A DNA stretch of 64,000 nucleotides from JABJPM01 sp964344655 (GTDB lineage: Archaea > Nanobdellota > Nanobdellia > SCGC-AAA011-G17 > PNOQ01), in the NCBI GenBank assembly GCA_964344655.1, contig CAYFOF010000002.1:1-64000 (forward strand), written 5' to 3'. A program made the translations under genes and the position numbers. The notes under the pieces were generated by a model. The model was not told the origin of the DNA, searched no databases, and saw only the letters and a program-made list of their open reading frames with translations. The number at the start of each line of letters is the position of its first letter. Within the stretch, counting starts at the first letter, position 1. Below, piece after piece: positions 42,780 through 49,731 of this stretch.

Positions 42780-43250
42780 TTATAAAGTTTTCGGCCTATA
42801 TACTTCAACATTTCCAGTATTACAATCTAAAAACATAGATCTACTATAAAAACACTCTCCAACGTCTTTTCCAATAAGTTTTATCCCCAAAGCTTTCAAC
42901 CTATCTTCAATAGTTCTAGACTTTATTAATGGATCTGGAGTACGTATTGGTTTATCTCCACAAATTGCTGCCTCTAACTTCATCAAATCAAAACTATTAT
43001 TACGTGATAAATGCTTCAACAACGTATCAACAATCCTTCCAGGAGAATAATCTTCATCAACATTTAAATGTCCTGTTATATGACTCATTATTCCAGTTTT
43101 TCCTACTGGATCATATAATGTAATGCCCACACACGGTGCTAATTGTGTAGTTCCAAGTACTTGATTTTCCTTTCCGATCTGCCAATAATCCCATCCAACA
43201 GAAATATAATCTAAATATCCTGGACGATCTGCATCTATAACACTAAACAT
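42780..43250 (-). CDS. CheD-like protein (glutamine deamidase fold)
   Basis: 156 aa. 'LGTTQLAPCVGITLYDPVGK' followed by 'GIMSHITGHL' fits the CheD/CNF1-type active site: Cys40 and His57 at the spacing seen in CheD, a chemoreceptor glutamine deamidase. A conserved Thr/Ser third residue is not certain. No chemotaxis gene is in the window and the receiver at 129 is far away, so the target may be a different protein. Likely an orphan deamidase. Confidence 0.7.
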   Translation of the reverse strand: MFSVIDADRPGYLDYISVGWDYWQIGKENQVLGTTQLAPCVGITLYDPVGKTGIMSHITGHLNVDEDYSPGRIVDTLLKHLSRNNSFDLMKLEAAICGDKPIRTPDPLIKSRTIEDRLKALGIKLIGKDVGECFYSRSMFLDCNTGNVEVYRPKTL

Positions 43251-43272
43251 AAAAAAAGAACAAATAAACTCT

Positions 43273-45042
43273 TTAAAAAACTATCTCTATATTCTTTCCA
43301 ATAATTTTTTTCAAATCTTCAAACAATGTTTCTTTTACTGATAAAACCTTAGGAATTTCTGTATTAACTAAAACTTTATCCATTTCAATTAAATCACTAT
43401 CTTGGATATTAACTAAATGACCCTTTTTATCAATTTCAACTTTCAATATTTTTTTGTTTTTGGCACCAACATCTTTTACAATAAATGCAACATCTTTTAA
43501 CAATAAAATTTCTCCAAATTTACTTCCGTGTTTAAATTTAACTTTAGCTCTTTCAACACCCATGAATTTCTTACGTTGAATATGATCTTCTAAAACTCTC
43601 ATAAAAGTTCTAACCTCTCTCTTTACTCTGTCTGATTCTGCTTTAGTTAATTTTTTAGCCTTGAAATCTTTATAGGATTTATTGAATAACTTAAATTCGC
43701 TAACTAATTTTTCAGGAATTCCTTCTTTCATACAATATTTCTTAAAACCTAGCTCCAAAGAAGTAGATTTAATTCCAGAGTCACTCATCAAATCTTTAAT
43801 CATAGTTGTAATTTCTTTATTTATTTGATCAAATGATTCTTTCTCTCTCTTTCCTACAATTTGAGTAAATAACTTATTAATTCTCTTTAAGAAATCTTCA
43901 CTATCAGAAATTAATTTATCAACTTCTGCACCGGTAACTTCTTTTACTTTTCCATGTTCAATTTTCTTAAAGAAAACTCTAATTCTTTCTAAACTATCAA
44001 CATATTTTTGTTCTAAGATTTTCTCTTTCTTCACAAAAACCTCTTCTAACAATCTAGAAGTTTCTTTTGGTGTTGGGGGATTCAATCCATACAACATCAA
44101 TGCAGCTTGTGCGGGATTCAAAACAGCATAGTAAATATCTTGGCCAGCAATCATTAACATCTTTTTCTTTGCTGCATCTAATAACCTATGTCCAGTATCC
44201 ATAAACATATCAATAGATTCGGGAGAAGGCTTAATTCTACCCATCTTTAATAATAATCTCCAAGGATTGTAAACCCCCCTATCATATAACGGAACTCCAT
44301 CTCTCAAAAATGTAAACATAACCGGATGAGCATCTTTAACAGCTTCCCAGAAATCAGTTAAAATATACACTTGAACATGGAATTGTTTTTTTACCCCGGT
44401 AATTTGTTCAGCATGGAAACCTTGTTCAACAATTAATCCACGTAATTTATCTCTCAACTCGGCACGAGACATTCTTTTTACGTCTGTATCATCAATAATA
44501 ACATACACATCAATATCATGTGATGGTTCTCCTCTAAAAACAGAACCTGCTGCAACATAACTCACAACATATTTCTCAAATTTCTTTATTGTCATAGACT
44601 TATGAACTTCAGAAATTTTCAAAGCACCCAAAAAATCCATAGGATCATATAAAATTGCAGACATAGCAATTAATTGTAATAATTCATATTTAGCATCATA
44701 CAACGATTCTTTTATTTCAGAAACCAACATAGCTTCAACAACAATTTTCTCATCAGTTTTCTTTGCCAACTCAACTAATTCAGGGAAAACTTTATCCTTC
44801 ATCTTATAATCAGGAACAATTTTTGCTTTTGAATCATCTAGAGCAATAAAAACATTAAATTTATCTTTTTCCTCTTTCTTTGGAGGCAATAAACACATTC
44901 CCAAAATATGTTTTTTATAAGTTTTCAAAGCCTTTTTTTGAAATTTATCTAAAACTAACTTTATTTCTTCCTGTTTTTTCTCCATCTCTTTTATTTGTTC
45001 TGGAGTAAAATTTGGGATTTGAGGAGGGATTGGTTGTTCCAT
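43273..45042 (-). CDS. Large nucleotidyltransferase-HEPN protein
   Basis: About 589 aa. Residues 1-170: unrecognised alpha/beta region with a helical start. Then a nucleotidyltransferase domain ('VSYVAAGSVFRGEPSHDIDVY', read in two parts around the G-S and D-I-D), with Gln where the third acid is expected ('FHVQVYILTDF'). A HEPN-like domain opening 'MGRIKPSPESI' is homologous to 36370. About 200 further residues end in beta-strands. ATG 45040-45042 has a TTTATAAAA box about 26 nt upstream. The role could be RNA nucleotidyl transfer or an inactive RNA-binding pair. No toxin-antitoxin layout. Confidence 0.75.
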   Translation of the reverse strand: MEQPIPPQIPNFTPEQIKEMEKKQEEIKLVLDKFQKKALKTYKKHILGMCLLPPKKEEKDKFNVFIALDDSKAKIVPDYKMKDKVFPELVELAKKTDEKIVVEAMLVSEIKESLYDAKYELLQLIAMSAILYDPMDFLGALKISEVHKSMTIKKFEKYVVSYVAAGSVFRGEPSHDIDVYVIIDDTDVKRMSRAELRDKLRGLIVEQGFHAEQITGVKKQFHVQVYILTDFWEAVKDAHPVMFTFLRDGVPLYDRGVYNPWRLLLKMGRIKPSPESIDMFMDTGHRLLDAAKKKMLMIAGQDIYYAVLNPAQAALMLYGLNPPTPKETSRLLEEVFVKKEKILEQKYVDSLERIRVFFKKIEHGKVKEVTGAEVDKLISDSEDFLKRINKLFTQIVGKREKESFDQINKEITTMIKDLMSDSGIKSTSLELGFKKYCMKEGIPEKLVSEFKLFNKSYKDFKAKKLTKAESDRVKREVRTFMRVLEDHIQRKKFMGVERAKVKFKHGSKFGEILLLKDVAFIVKDVGAKNKKILKVEIDKKGHLVNIQDSDLIEMDKVLVNTEIPKVLSVKETLFEDLKKIIGKNIEIVF

Positions 45043-45135
45043 GTTTCTTTTAAATGCCCTTATTATTTTTATAAACCTTTCGTTTACATAAATCAAAACC
45101 TTTTTAAAACAAAATAGAACCTAAAATTGATATAT

Positions 45136-45209
45136 GGGCTCGTGGCGTAGTCTGGTAGCGCAACACGTTTACACCGTGTAGGTCCCCAGTTCAAATCTGG
45201 GCGGGCCCA
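45136..45209 (+). tRNA. tRNA-Val (TAC)
   Basis: A complete cloverleaf without intron. Acceptor GGGCTCG (45136-45142) pairs with CGGGCCC (45202-45208), with discriminator A 45209; D arm GCGT/GCGC; anticodon stem ACACG/CGTGT with loop TTTACAC, giving TAC; T arm CCCAG-TTCAAAT-CTGGG. No encoded CCA. It ends one base before the convergent E1 stop codon. Confidence 0.93.
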
Positions 45210-45869
45210 TCAAACCTTTATCTTCATAAATTCATTCTTAGCCAAATTGAACCTTAACAAATTTTTCTCAAACTTTCCACCAGTTAAAATTTTAATGGCT
45301 TCATTTGTTTGAACAGAAGATATCAAAGAAGTAATAGTATTCATCACTCCAACATTTTTACATCTTTCAAAAGTTGGAGCATTGTTAAATATCTCTCGAA
45401 CAGTTTTCCCTTTAGGAACCTGATTGAAAACATATCCTTCCAAACGAATGGCAGATCCAAAAACCAATGGAATTTTTTTACAATAATCACTAGCAGCATA
45501 ACTTGCTTCAAAATTATCTGCACAATCGATAACTAAATCAGATTTTAATACTTCTAAATTAGTATCATCAATTGCATCTTTCACAGCAATAATTTCAACA
45601 TCAGAATTAACTTTCTCTAAATATTTTTTAGCAATCTTAACTTTATATTTATCTACATCTTTTTCAGTATAAATTTGTTGCCTTTGTAAATTATCTAGTT
45701 TAACAACATCAAAATCTATAAGTTTTAATTTACCAATTCCAGCCCTAGTCAAAAGTTCTGCACACAAACTACCCAATGCTCCAACTCCAACTATAGTAAC
45801 AAAAGACTTCGCTAACTTTTTCTGATTATCTTTGCCTAAAGTAATCACTTGCCTATTATATCTATCCAT
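45210..45869 (-). CDS. E1-like activating enzyme (ThiF/MoeB/UbaA family)
   Basis: 219 aa, minimal E1. 'VGVGALGSLCAELL' is the Rossmann loop; 'DFDVVKLDNLQRQ' binds ATP-Mg; C170 in 'ERCKNVGVMN' lines up with the catalytic Cys of UbaA/MoeB. The usual four-Cys zinc site and a rhodanese domain are missing. It should adenylate the C-terminal Gly-Gly of the ubiquitin-like protein at 46260, for tRNA thiolation or protein tagging. It overlaps the thioredoxin gene by 8 nt. Last gene of the sulfur operon. Confidence 0.9.
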   Translation of the reverse strand: MDRYNRQVITLGKDNQKKLAKSFVTIVGVGALGSLCAELLTRAGIGKLKLIDFDVVKLDNLQRQQIYTEKDVDKYKVKIAKKYLEKVNSDVEIIAVKDAIDDTNLEVLKSDLVIDCADNFEASYAASDYCKKIPLVFGSAIRLEGYVFNQVPKGKTVREIFNNAPTFERCKNVGVMNTITSLISSVQTNEAIKILTGGKFEKNLLRFNLAKNEFMKIKV

Positions 45870-46224
45870 CGTAACCAGAAAGATCTTTCAATTCTGCAAT
45901 AGTTCTTACACCAGGATAAATCTCACCATCTGGGAAAACCCATGTTGGATAACCTTGTACTCCATGATCTAAGCACCAACTTCTTTCATTATCGCAATTT
46001 TTATAGTCTATATACTGAAAAGAATCTCCAAACATTTCTTTTTGATTCTTACAATAATGGCACCAATCTGTACCTGCCATTGCAATACCTTCAGAAGTTA
46101 AATATTGTGCAAAATCATGATGGGTAGTATCCTCAACACAATTTCCAAGTATGCAAGTGTTATTTATAATAATTATTCCTGCAATAACAACTAATCCAAT
46201 AATTAACCATTTATTCATAATCAT
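45862..46224 (-). CDS. Membrane-anchored thioredoxin-like protein
   Basis: 120 aa. An N-terminal membrane segment ('KWLIIGLVVIAGIIII') is followed by a short thioredoxin fold with active-site C55-H-Y-C58 ('DWCHYCKNQ') and the cis-Pro segment 'GYPTWVFPDG'. The layout matches the thioredoxin domain attached to VKOR-type oxidases. The topology puts the CxxC outside the membrane, which is odd for a cytosolic sulfur relay; it may serve secreted Cys-rich proteins instead. Overlaps the E1 gene. Confidence 0.85.
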   Translation of the reverse strand: MIMNKWLIIGLVVIAGIIIINNTCILGNCVEDTTHHDFAQYLTSEGIAMAGTDWCHYCKNQKEMFGDSFQYIDYKNCDNERSWCLDHGVQGYPTWVFPDGEIYPGVRTIAELKDLSGYDG

Positions 46225-46259
46225 AAAAATAAATTAATCAATTAAAAAGCTTTTGGTAG

Positions 46260-46454
46260 CTAGCCTCCAGAGACAACAGATAAAAATTTCACTTCATCTT
46301 TAGAATTAAAACTAACATCTTGATTAACTAATTCACCATTTTTCACAATAATATATTCTTCTAAATTAATTCCCAACAAAGAAACTAATTCTTCTACACT
46401 CTTAACGTCTAAATTTCCTTTATCTCCCAATCTATCTACATACACTTTAACCAT
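46260..46454 (-). CDS. Ubiquitin-like sulfur carrier (SAMP/ThiS/Urm1-like), ends in Gly-Gly
   Basis: 64 aa beta-grasp protein. 'MVKVYVDRLGDKG' at the start, 'YIIVKNGELVNQD' as the central strand pair typical of ThiS/SAMP, and the exact C-terminus 'VVSGG' with no residues after the Gly pair. It is the natural substrate of the E1 at 45210: adenylated, then thiocarboxylated. Overlaps the TtuA/Ncs6-like gene by 8 nt. Confidence 0.88.
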   Translation of the reverse strand: MVKVYVDRLGDKGNLDVKSVEELVSLLGINLEEYIIVKNGELVNQDVSFNSKDEVKFLSVVSGG

Positions 46455-47361
46455 TTTTCAATTTCTCCACATATTCACAAGCCTGACAAGTTTCGTTTGA
46501 AGCCGGTTCACCACACTTACAAACTTTTATTTTAACGCCTTTATACTTTTCCTTTAATGCTGGCAATATTTCTAAAAATGAATTTACAATAGAATACTTA
46601 GTAGAAGGATATTTTTTATCAAAATCATTTATCATACTTCTAATTTCAGTTCTCAAAGAACCTTTTGCATAAGGACATTCATTAAAATTATCAGTTAATC
46701 CTTTAATAAATGCATAAGTCATAATTTCTTTCTCAGTCAAAAAATACAAAGGCTTAATTCTCTTAATAAATTTCTTATCATCTTGTATCCCAGTAATTGG
46801 ACCCAACCTTGCAGAGGTTTCCATAGTATTTCTAAAACTATTCATAACAATTGATTGCGCTTCATCATCCAAATTATGTCCAGTTGCAATTCTATCGACT
46901 TTTAATTCCCTCGCAGCTTTATTCAATAAATATCTTCTAAAAACCCCACAAATACTACAAGAATTAACATCTAATTTTTTTAATGCAACATCTAGTTTAT
47001 ATCCAAATTCATCTTCAAAACTAAAGATATGCAAATCAATTCCATTCTCATCACAATATTTTTGAGCAGTCTTTATTGATTCATCTCTATATCCATGAAT
47101 TCCTTCATCAATTAATATTCCCAAAATCTTTGTAGTTCTCTGTTTACTAATAATATCATTCAAAACATGTAACGTAGCTAAAGAATCCTTTCCTCCAGAA
47201 ACCCCGACAGCAACTGTTTCTCCTTTTTCAAATAAATTATACTGTCTAACTGTTTTACGTACTTTTGCTTCAAAATATTTTACAAAACAGCTTTTACACA
47301 ATGAAACATTATTATTCGGGAGTGTAATTACTGGTTTTTCTTTACATTTTTTACATGCCAT
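46447..47361 (-). CDS. tRNA 2-thiolation enzyme (TtuA/NcsA/Ncs6 family)
   Basis: 304 aa PP-loop ATPase. The N-terminal zinc finger is C3/C6/C22/C25; the PP-loop 'SGGKDS' is at 55-60; 'NSCSICG' and 'NECPYAKGS' supply the three Cys that hold the 4Fe-4S cluster in TtuA; 'TGHNLDDEAQS' follows; a C-terminal CxC/CxxC zinc finger closes the protein. It thiolates U34 (Ncs6/NcsA) or U54 (TtuA) of tRNA using sulfur from a ubiquitin-like carrier. The gene order with carrier and E1 supports this. Confidence 0.93.
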   Translation of the reverse strand: MACKKCKEKPVITLPNNNVSLCKSCFVKYFEAKVRKTVRQYNLFEKGETVAVGVSGGKDSLATLHVLNDIISKQRTTKILGILIDEGIHGYRDESIKTAQKYCDENGIDLHIFSFEDEFGYKLDVALKKLDVNSCSICGVFRRYLLNKAARELKVDRIATGHNLDDEAQSIVMNSFRNTMETSARLGPITGIQDDKKFIKRIKPLYFLTEKEIMTYAFIKGLTDNFNECPYAKGSLRTEIRSMINDFDKKYPSTKYSIVNSFLEILPALKEKYKGVKIKVCKCGEPASNETCQACEYVEKLKNG

Positions 47362-47389
47362 TATAAAATTTTAAGAAAAAAGTTTGTTT

Positions 47390-47968
47390 TTAAGAGTTTT
47401 GTTTAACAAAATTAGAATATTCAGAGTAACTTTTTAACCCACTAAATCTCTCTCCATCAATAAACACAACAGGCAAATAAGAAACCTCTAACCTTTCACC
47501 AAGCTCAAAATCCTTCTCAATTTGCATACTAAACAAATCTGCATCTACACACATCTTAAATTCTTCAATTTTTAATCTCGGAATTTCATCAGCAATTGCA
47601 ATCAAAACATTCTTATTAAAAACACCAGTAAAAGCATACAATTTATTGTGCATTTCTTCAAAATAACCTTGATTCCCTGCACACTCAGCACCCAAGGCAG
47701 CTAACTTTGATTGATTAGATTTAACATAATGTTTGTAAATAAATTTAACATCATAATCCATTCTTAATCTTTTCATATTATTCTCATTTTGTCTAGAAAC
47801 AGGATCTAAATAATCTCCAAATTGTAAAATAACAATGCTAGAATTTTCACTACCAAAATAATTATTATCTCTCAAAGCTTTAGAATATGGATCATTTGAC
47901 ATAGAATAAGCAACGATAAAAAATACAATAATTAAAAAAATCCATAAAAATGCAACCCAATGTCTCAT
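47390..47968 (-). CDS. DsbA-like thioredoxin-fold protein lacking the CxxC
   Basis: 192 aa. A signal anchor ('WVAFLWIFLIIVFFIVA') and a DsbA/Thioredoxin_4 fold: 'IVILQFGDYLDPVSRQ' where active enzymes have FGDFxCPxC, then 'ALGAECAGNQGYFEEMHNKL' and the cis-Pro loop 'SYLPVVFIDGERF'. Residues 55-58 are D-P-V-S, so both redox cysteines are lost. Probably a binding or chaperone variant. First gene of the operon, 28 nt before the TtuA/Ncs6-like gene. Confidence 0.8.
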   Translation of the reverse strand: MRHWVAFLWIFLIIVFFIVAYSMSNDPYSKALRDNNYFGSENSSIVILQFGDYLDPVSRQNENNMKRLRMDYDVKFIYKHYVKSNQSKLAALGAECAGNQGYFEEMHNKLYAFTGVFNKNVLIAIADEIPRLKIEEFKMCVDADLFSMQIEKDFELGERLEVSYLPVVFIDGERFSGLKSYSEYSNFVKQNS

Positions 47969-48045
47969 ACTCCAATTTTCGATTCAAAACTATTTAAATT
48001 TACCGTAAAGAAAAGATTTATAAAAAATTAAAATAAAAAAAGAAT

Positions 48046-48351
48046 ATGAGAAAAAAGATTGATATATTATTCGGGGTTGCAACATTAGTTATTCTTGCAA
48101 CTTTATTCACTAGTGTTCAAGACGAGCCTAGATTATCTCCAACAATTCAAGATCAAGCACCACAATTAAGTTCTAACACTGGTCTAATTCACGCCCCGTG
48201 TAGCGAAACTTGTTGGAACGGAGATAAATGTAAACAAGCAGAATCTTTGAAAGGAGTAAATAATTATTTTTGTATCTGTAGTTCATGCGAAAACATAGAA
48301 AAATGTGAATTAAAATCAGATAATCCTTCAGAATTTAGTTGGGTTTGCTAG
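48046..48351 (+). CDS. Small secreted Cys-rich protein
   Basis: 101 aa. A signal anchor ('KIDILFGVATLVILATLF'), a polar linker, then a compact domain with eight or nine Cys ('APCSETCWNGDKCKQA', 'YFCICSSCENIEKCEL', final 'WVC'). The pattern predicts disulfides, to which the nearby exported thioredoxin-like proteins might be relevant. No family recognised. TTTATAAAA promoter about 25 nt upstream. The 3' end overlaps the next gene by 17 bp. Confidence 0.6.
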   Translation: MRKKIDILFGVATLVILATLFTSVQDEPRLSPTIQDQAPQLSSNTGLIHAPCSETCWNGDKCKQAESLKGVNNYFCICSSCENIEKCELKSDNPSEFSWVC

Positions 48352-48688
48352 AGCTATCATCTAAATTTCTAATAACTTCTTCCAATTCACTTGAATATTT
48401 ACTATTCGATTCGTGAATTGCATTATCTGGGTCAAATTCATGAAAAGTCCCATTATCACAACTATAACAACCATCTTCTTTTTTAGGGTCAAGACCATTT
48501 ATTCCACAAGAATGTTCAACATACCATTTAGTAACACCATTAGTTCTAGTATGTACAGCAATATTTCTCATCATTCCATCACCATAAATAAATTTCAAAA
48601 CTATACTATCATCCGTAACAATTGCCCTATAATGTTTTCCTTCACTCTCAAAAGATAATTCTTCTTTTATTGGATAAACTTCTGTCAT
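48335..48688 (-). CDS. Hypothetical protein, 117 aa
   Basis: Not recognised. A beta-rich first half ('KHYRAIVTDDSIVLKFIYGD') and a Cys pair plus acidic tail ('EDGCYSCDNGTFHEFD'). No signal peptide. Convergent overlap with the Cys-rich protein. Likely real by codon pattern, but unsupported by a motif. Confidence 0.45.
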   Translation of the reverse strand: MTEVYPIKEELSFESEGKHYRAIVTDDSIVLKFIYGDGMMRNIAVHTRTNGVTKWYVEHSCGINGLDPKKEDGCYSCDNGTFHEFDPDNAIHESNSKYSSELEEVIRNLDDSSSKPN

Positions 48689-48722
48689 AAAAAAGTGAAT
48701 GAAAAACTAATTATAAAATTAA

Positions 48723-49073
48723 CTATTTCTTCTTTTTAGCAACCCTTTTCTTTGCTACTTTTTTCTTAACTGTTTTCTTCTTAGCTACTTTCTTTTTCAC
48801 AGCTTTTTTCTTTGCAACTTTTTTCTTAGTTACTTTCTTCTTTTGTTTCGCTTTCAATTCTTTTGTTTTTCTTCTTGTTTCAGCAAATAATTCCCAAATA
48901 GGATAAGTTTTTTTTGTATATGGAGAATCTTTAACCATTTTGATGATCTTTCCATCTCTAACTTCTATTCTAACTAAAGTGTAATACACTGGTTGATTCA
49001 TAAATCCTCCTTCACGAATTACAAATTGAATATCATACGGTCCAGAAGACCAATTTCCTGTAAATTGATGCAT
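48723..49073 (-). CDS. Hypothetical protein with Lys/Ala-repeat (histone H1-like) tail
   Basis: 116 aa. Residues 1-75 form a small unrecognised domain ('YDIQFVIREGGFMNQPVYYT', then 'RIEVRDGKIIKMVKD'). The last 40 are repeated KKKVAKKK-type units, as in H1/AlgP-like DNA-binding tails; a shorter version starts the protein at 36370. Likely nucleic-acid binding. It is the last gene before the assembly gap. Confidence 0.6.
   Translation of the reverse strand: MHQFTGNWSSGPYDIQFVIREGGFMNQPVYYTLVRIEVRDGKIIKMVKDSPYTKKTYPIWELFAETRRKTKELKAKQKKKVTKKKVAKKKAVKKKVAKKKTVKKKVAKKRVAKKKK
48724..48850 (-). repeat. Tandem coding repeat for the KKKVAKKK tail
   Basis: About eight degenerate units of 12-15 nt (core TTCTTAGCAACTTTT on the plus strand), encoding the Lys/Ala/Val repeats. 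Such repeats can expand or contract by slippage and may have contributed to the nearby assembly break. Confidence 0.6.
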
Positions 49074-49098
49074 AAATTTCTTAAAAATAGCTAAAGAA

Positions 49099-49124
49099 NN
49101 NNNNNNNNNNNNNNNNNNNNNNNN
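49099..49124. other. Assembly gap (26 N)
   Basis: Unsequenced scaffold join; the true length is unknown. It interrupts the gene whose 5' end lies at 49125-49173. Confidence 0.99.
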
Positions 49125-49173
49125 TCAACACCAACATAGGTTTCATAAAATTAACTTTAACAACTTCATCCAT
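49125..49173 (-). pseudogene. 5' fragment of a gene cut by the assembly gap
   Basis: Sixteen codons starting at ATG 49171-49173 (MDEVVKVNFMKPMLVL) run open into the N stretch. A TTTAAATATATG box about 25-30 nt upstream looks like its promoter. It is not a biological pseudogene: the rest is missing from the assembly. Too short to identify. Confidence 0.45.
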
Positions 49174-49202
49174 CTGAACTCTTTATATTCTTAAACATAT
49201 AT

Positions 49203-49697
49203 TTAAAACTTTCCCAAAACTCTGGAAAAAACTCTTAAAAAATCATCACTTCTCAACTCATATTTATTCCTGGCAAAAGATGAAAAAACCATTTTAACTT
49301 TGTATTTTTTGCAAAATTTAACATTCTGTCTCATTCTACCCAAAATTCTTGCTCTTTGTTTCCCTGAAGAGTTCAACAAATACGAAAAATCAAATCCAAC
49401 AGCAACATTATTCTTAGCAGCCAATTTACACAAAACTTGATTTAATCCAGATCTTCTAGAAAACATCAAATCCTTTTTTGAATTCTTCTCAGGACTTAAC
49501 AAAATATCCACTTTTTTATTTTCAACAGCAAATCTATTTACATCCAAATCTCCACCTTGAACTACAATTAACCCTTTCTTATTCATAATTTCTTTTCTTA
49601 ACTCTTTTACAGAACCCTCAATTACACTAATTAATTCTGTTTCTATTCCTAAGAATTTTTCAATTGCTTTATCCTGAACAAAACTTAACTGTTTCAT
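49203..49697 (-). CDS. rnp3: Ribonuclease P protein component 3 (Rpp30)
   Basis: 164 aa, slightly short for the family, and a TIM-barrel-like fold. 'KGLIVVQGGDLDVNRFAVEN', 'VDILLSPEKNSKKDLMFSRR', 'SGLNQVLCKLAAKNNVAVGF' and 'MRQNVKFCKKYKVKMVFSSF' are Rpp30 signatures. It is a protein subunit of archaeal RNase P, which matures tRNA 5' ends together with L7Ae (21182). ATG 49695-49697 is used; an in-frame TTG lies 18 nt upstream. Confidence 0.9.
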   Translation of the reverse strand: MKQLSFVQDKAIEKFLGIETELISVIEGSVKELRKEIMNKKGLIVVQGGDLDVNRFAVENKKVDILLSPEKNSKKDLMFSRRSGLNQVLCKLAAKNNVAVGFDFSYLLNSSGKQRARILGRMRQNVKFCKKYKVKMVFSSFARNKYELRSDDFLRVFSRVLGKF

Positions 49698-49731
49698 AAA
49701 TAATAAATAGAACAATTCCTTTAAAAACCTA

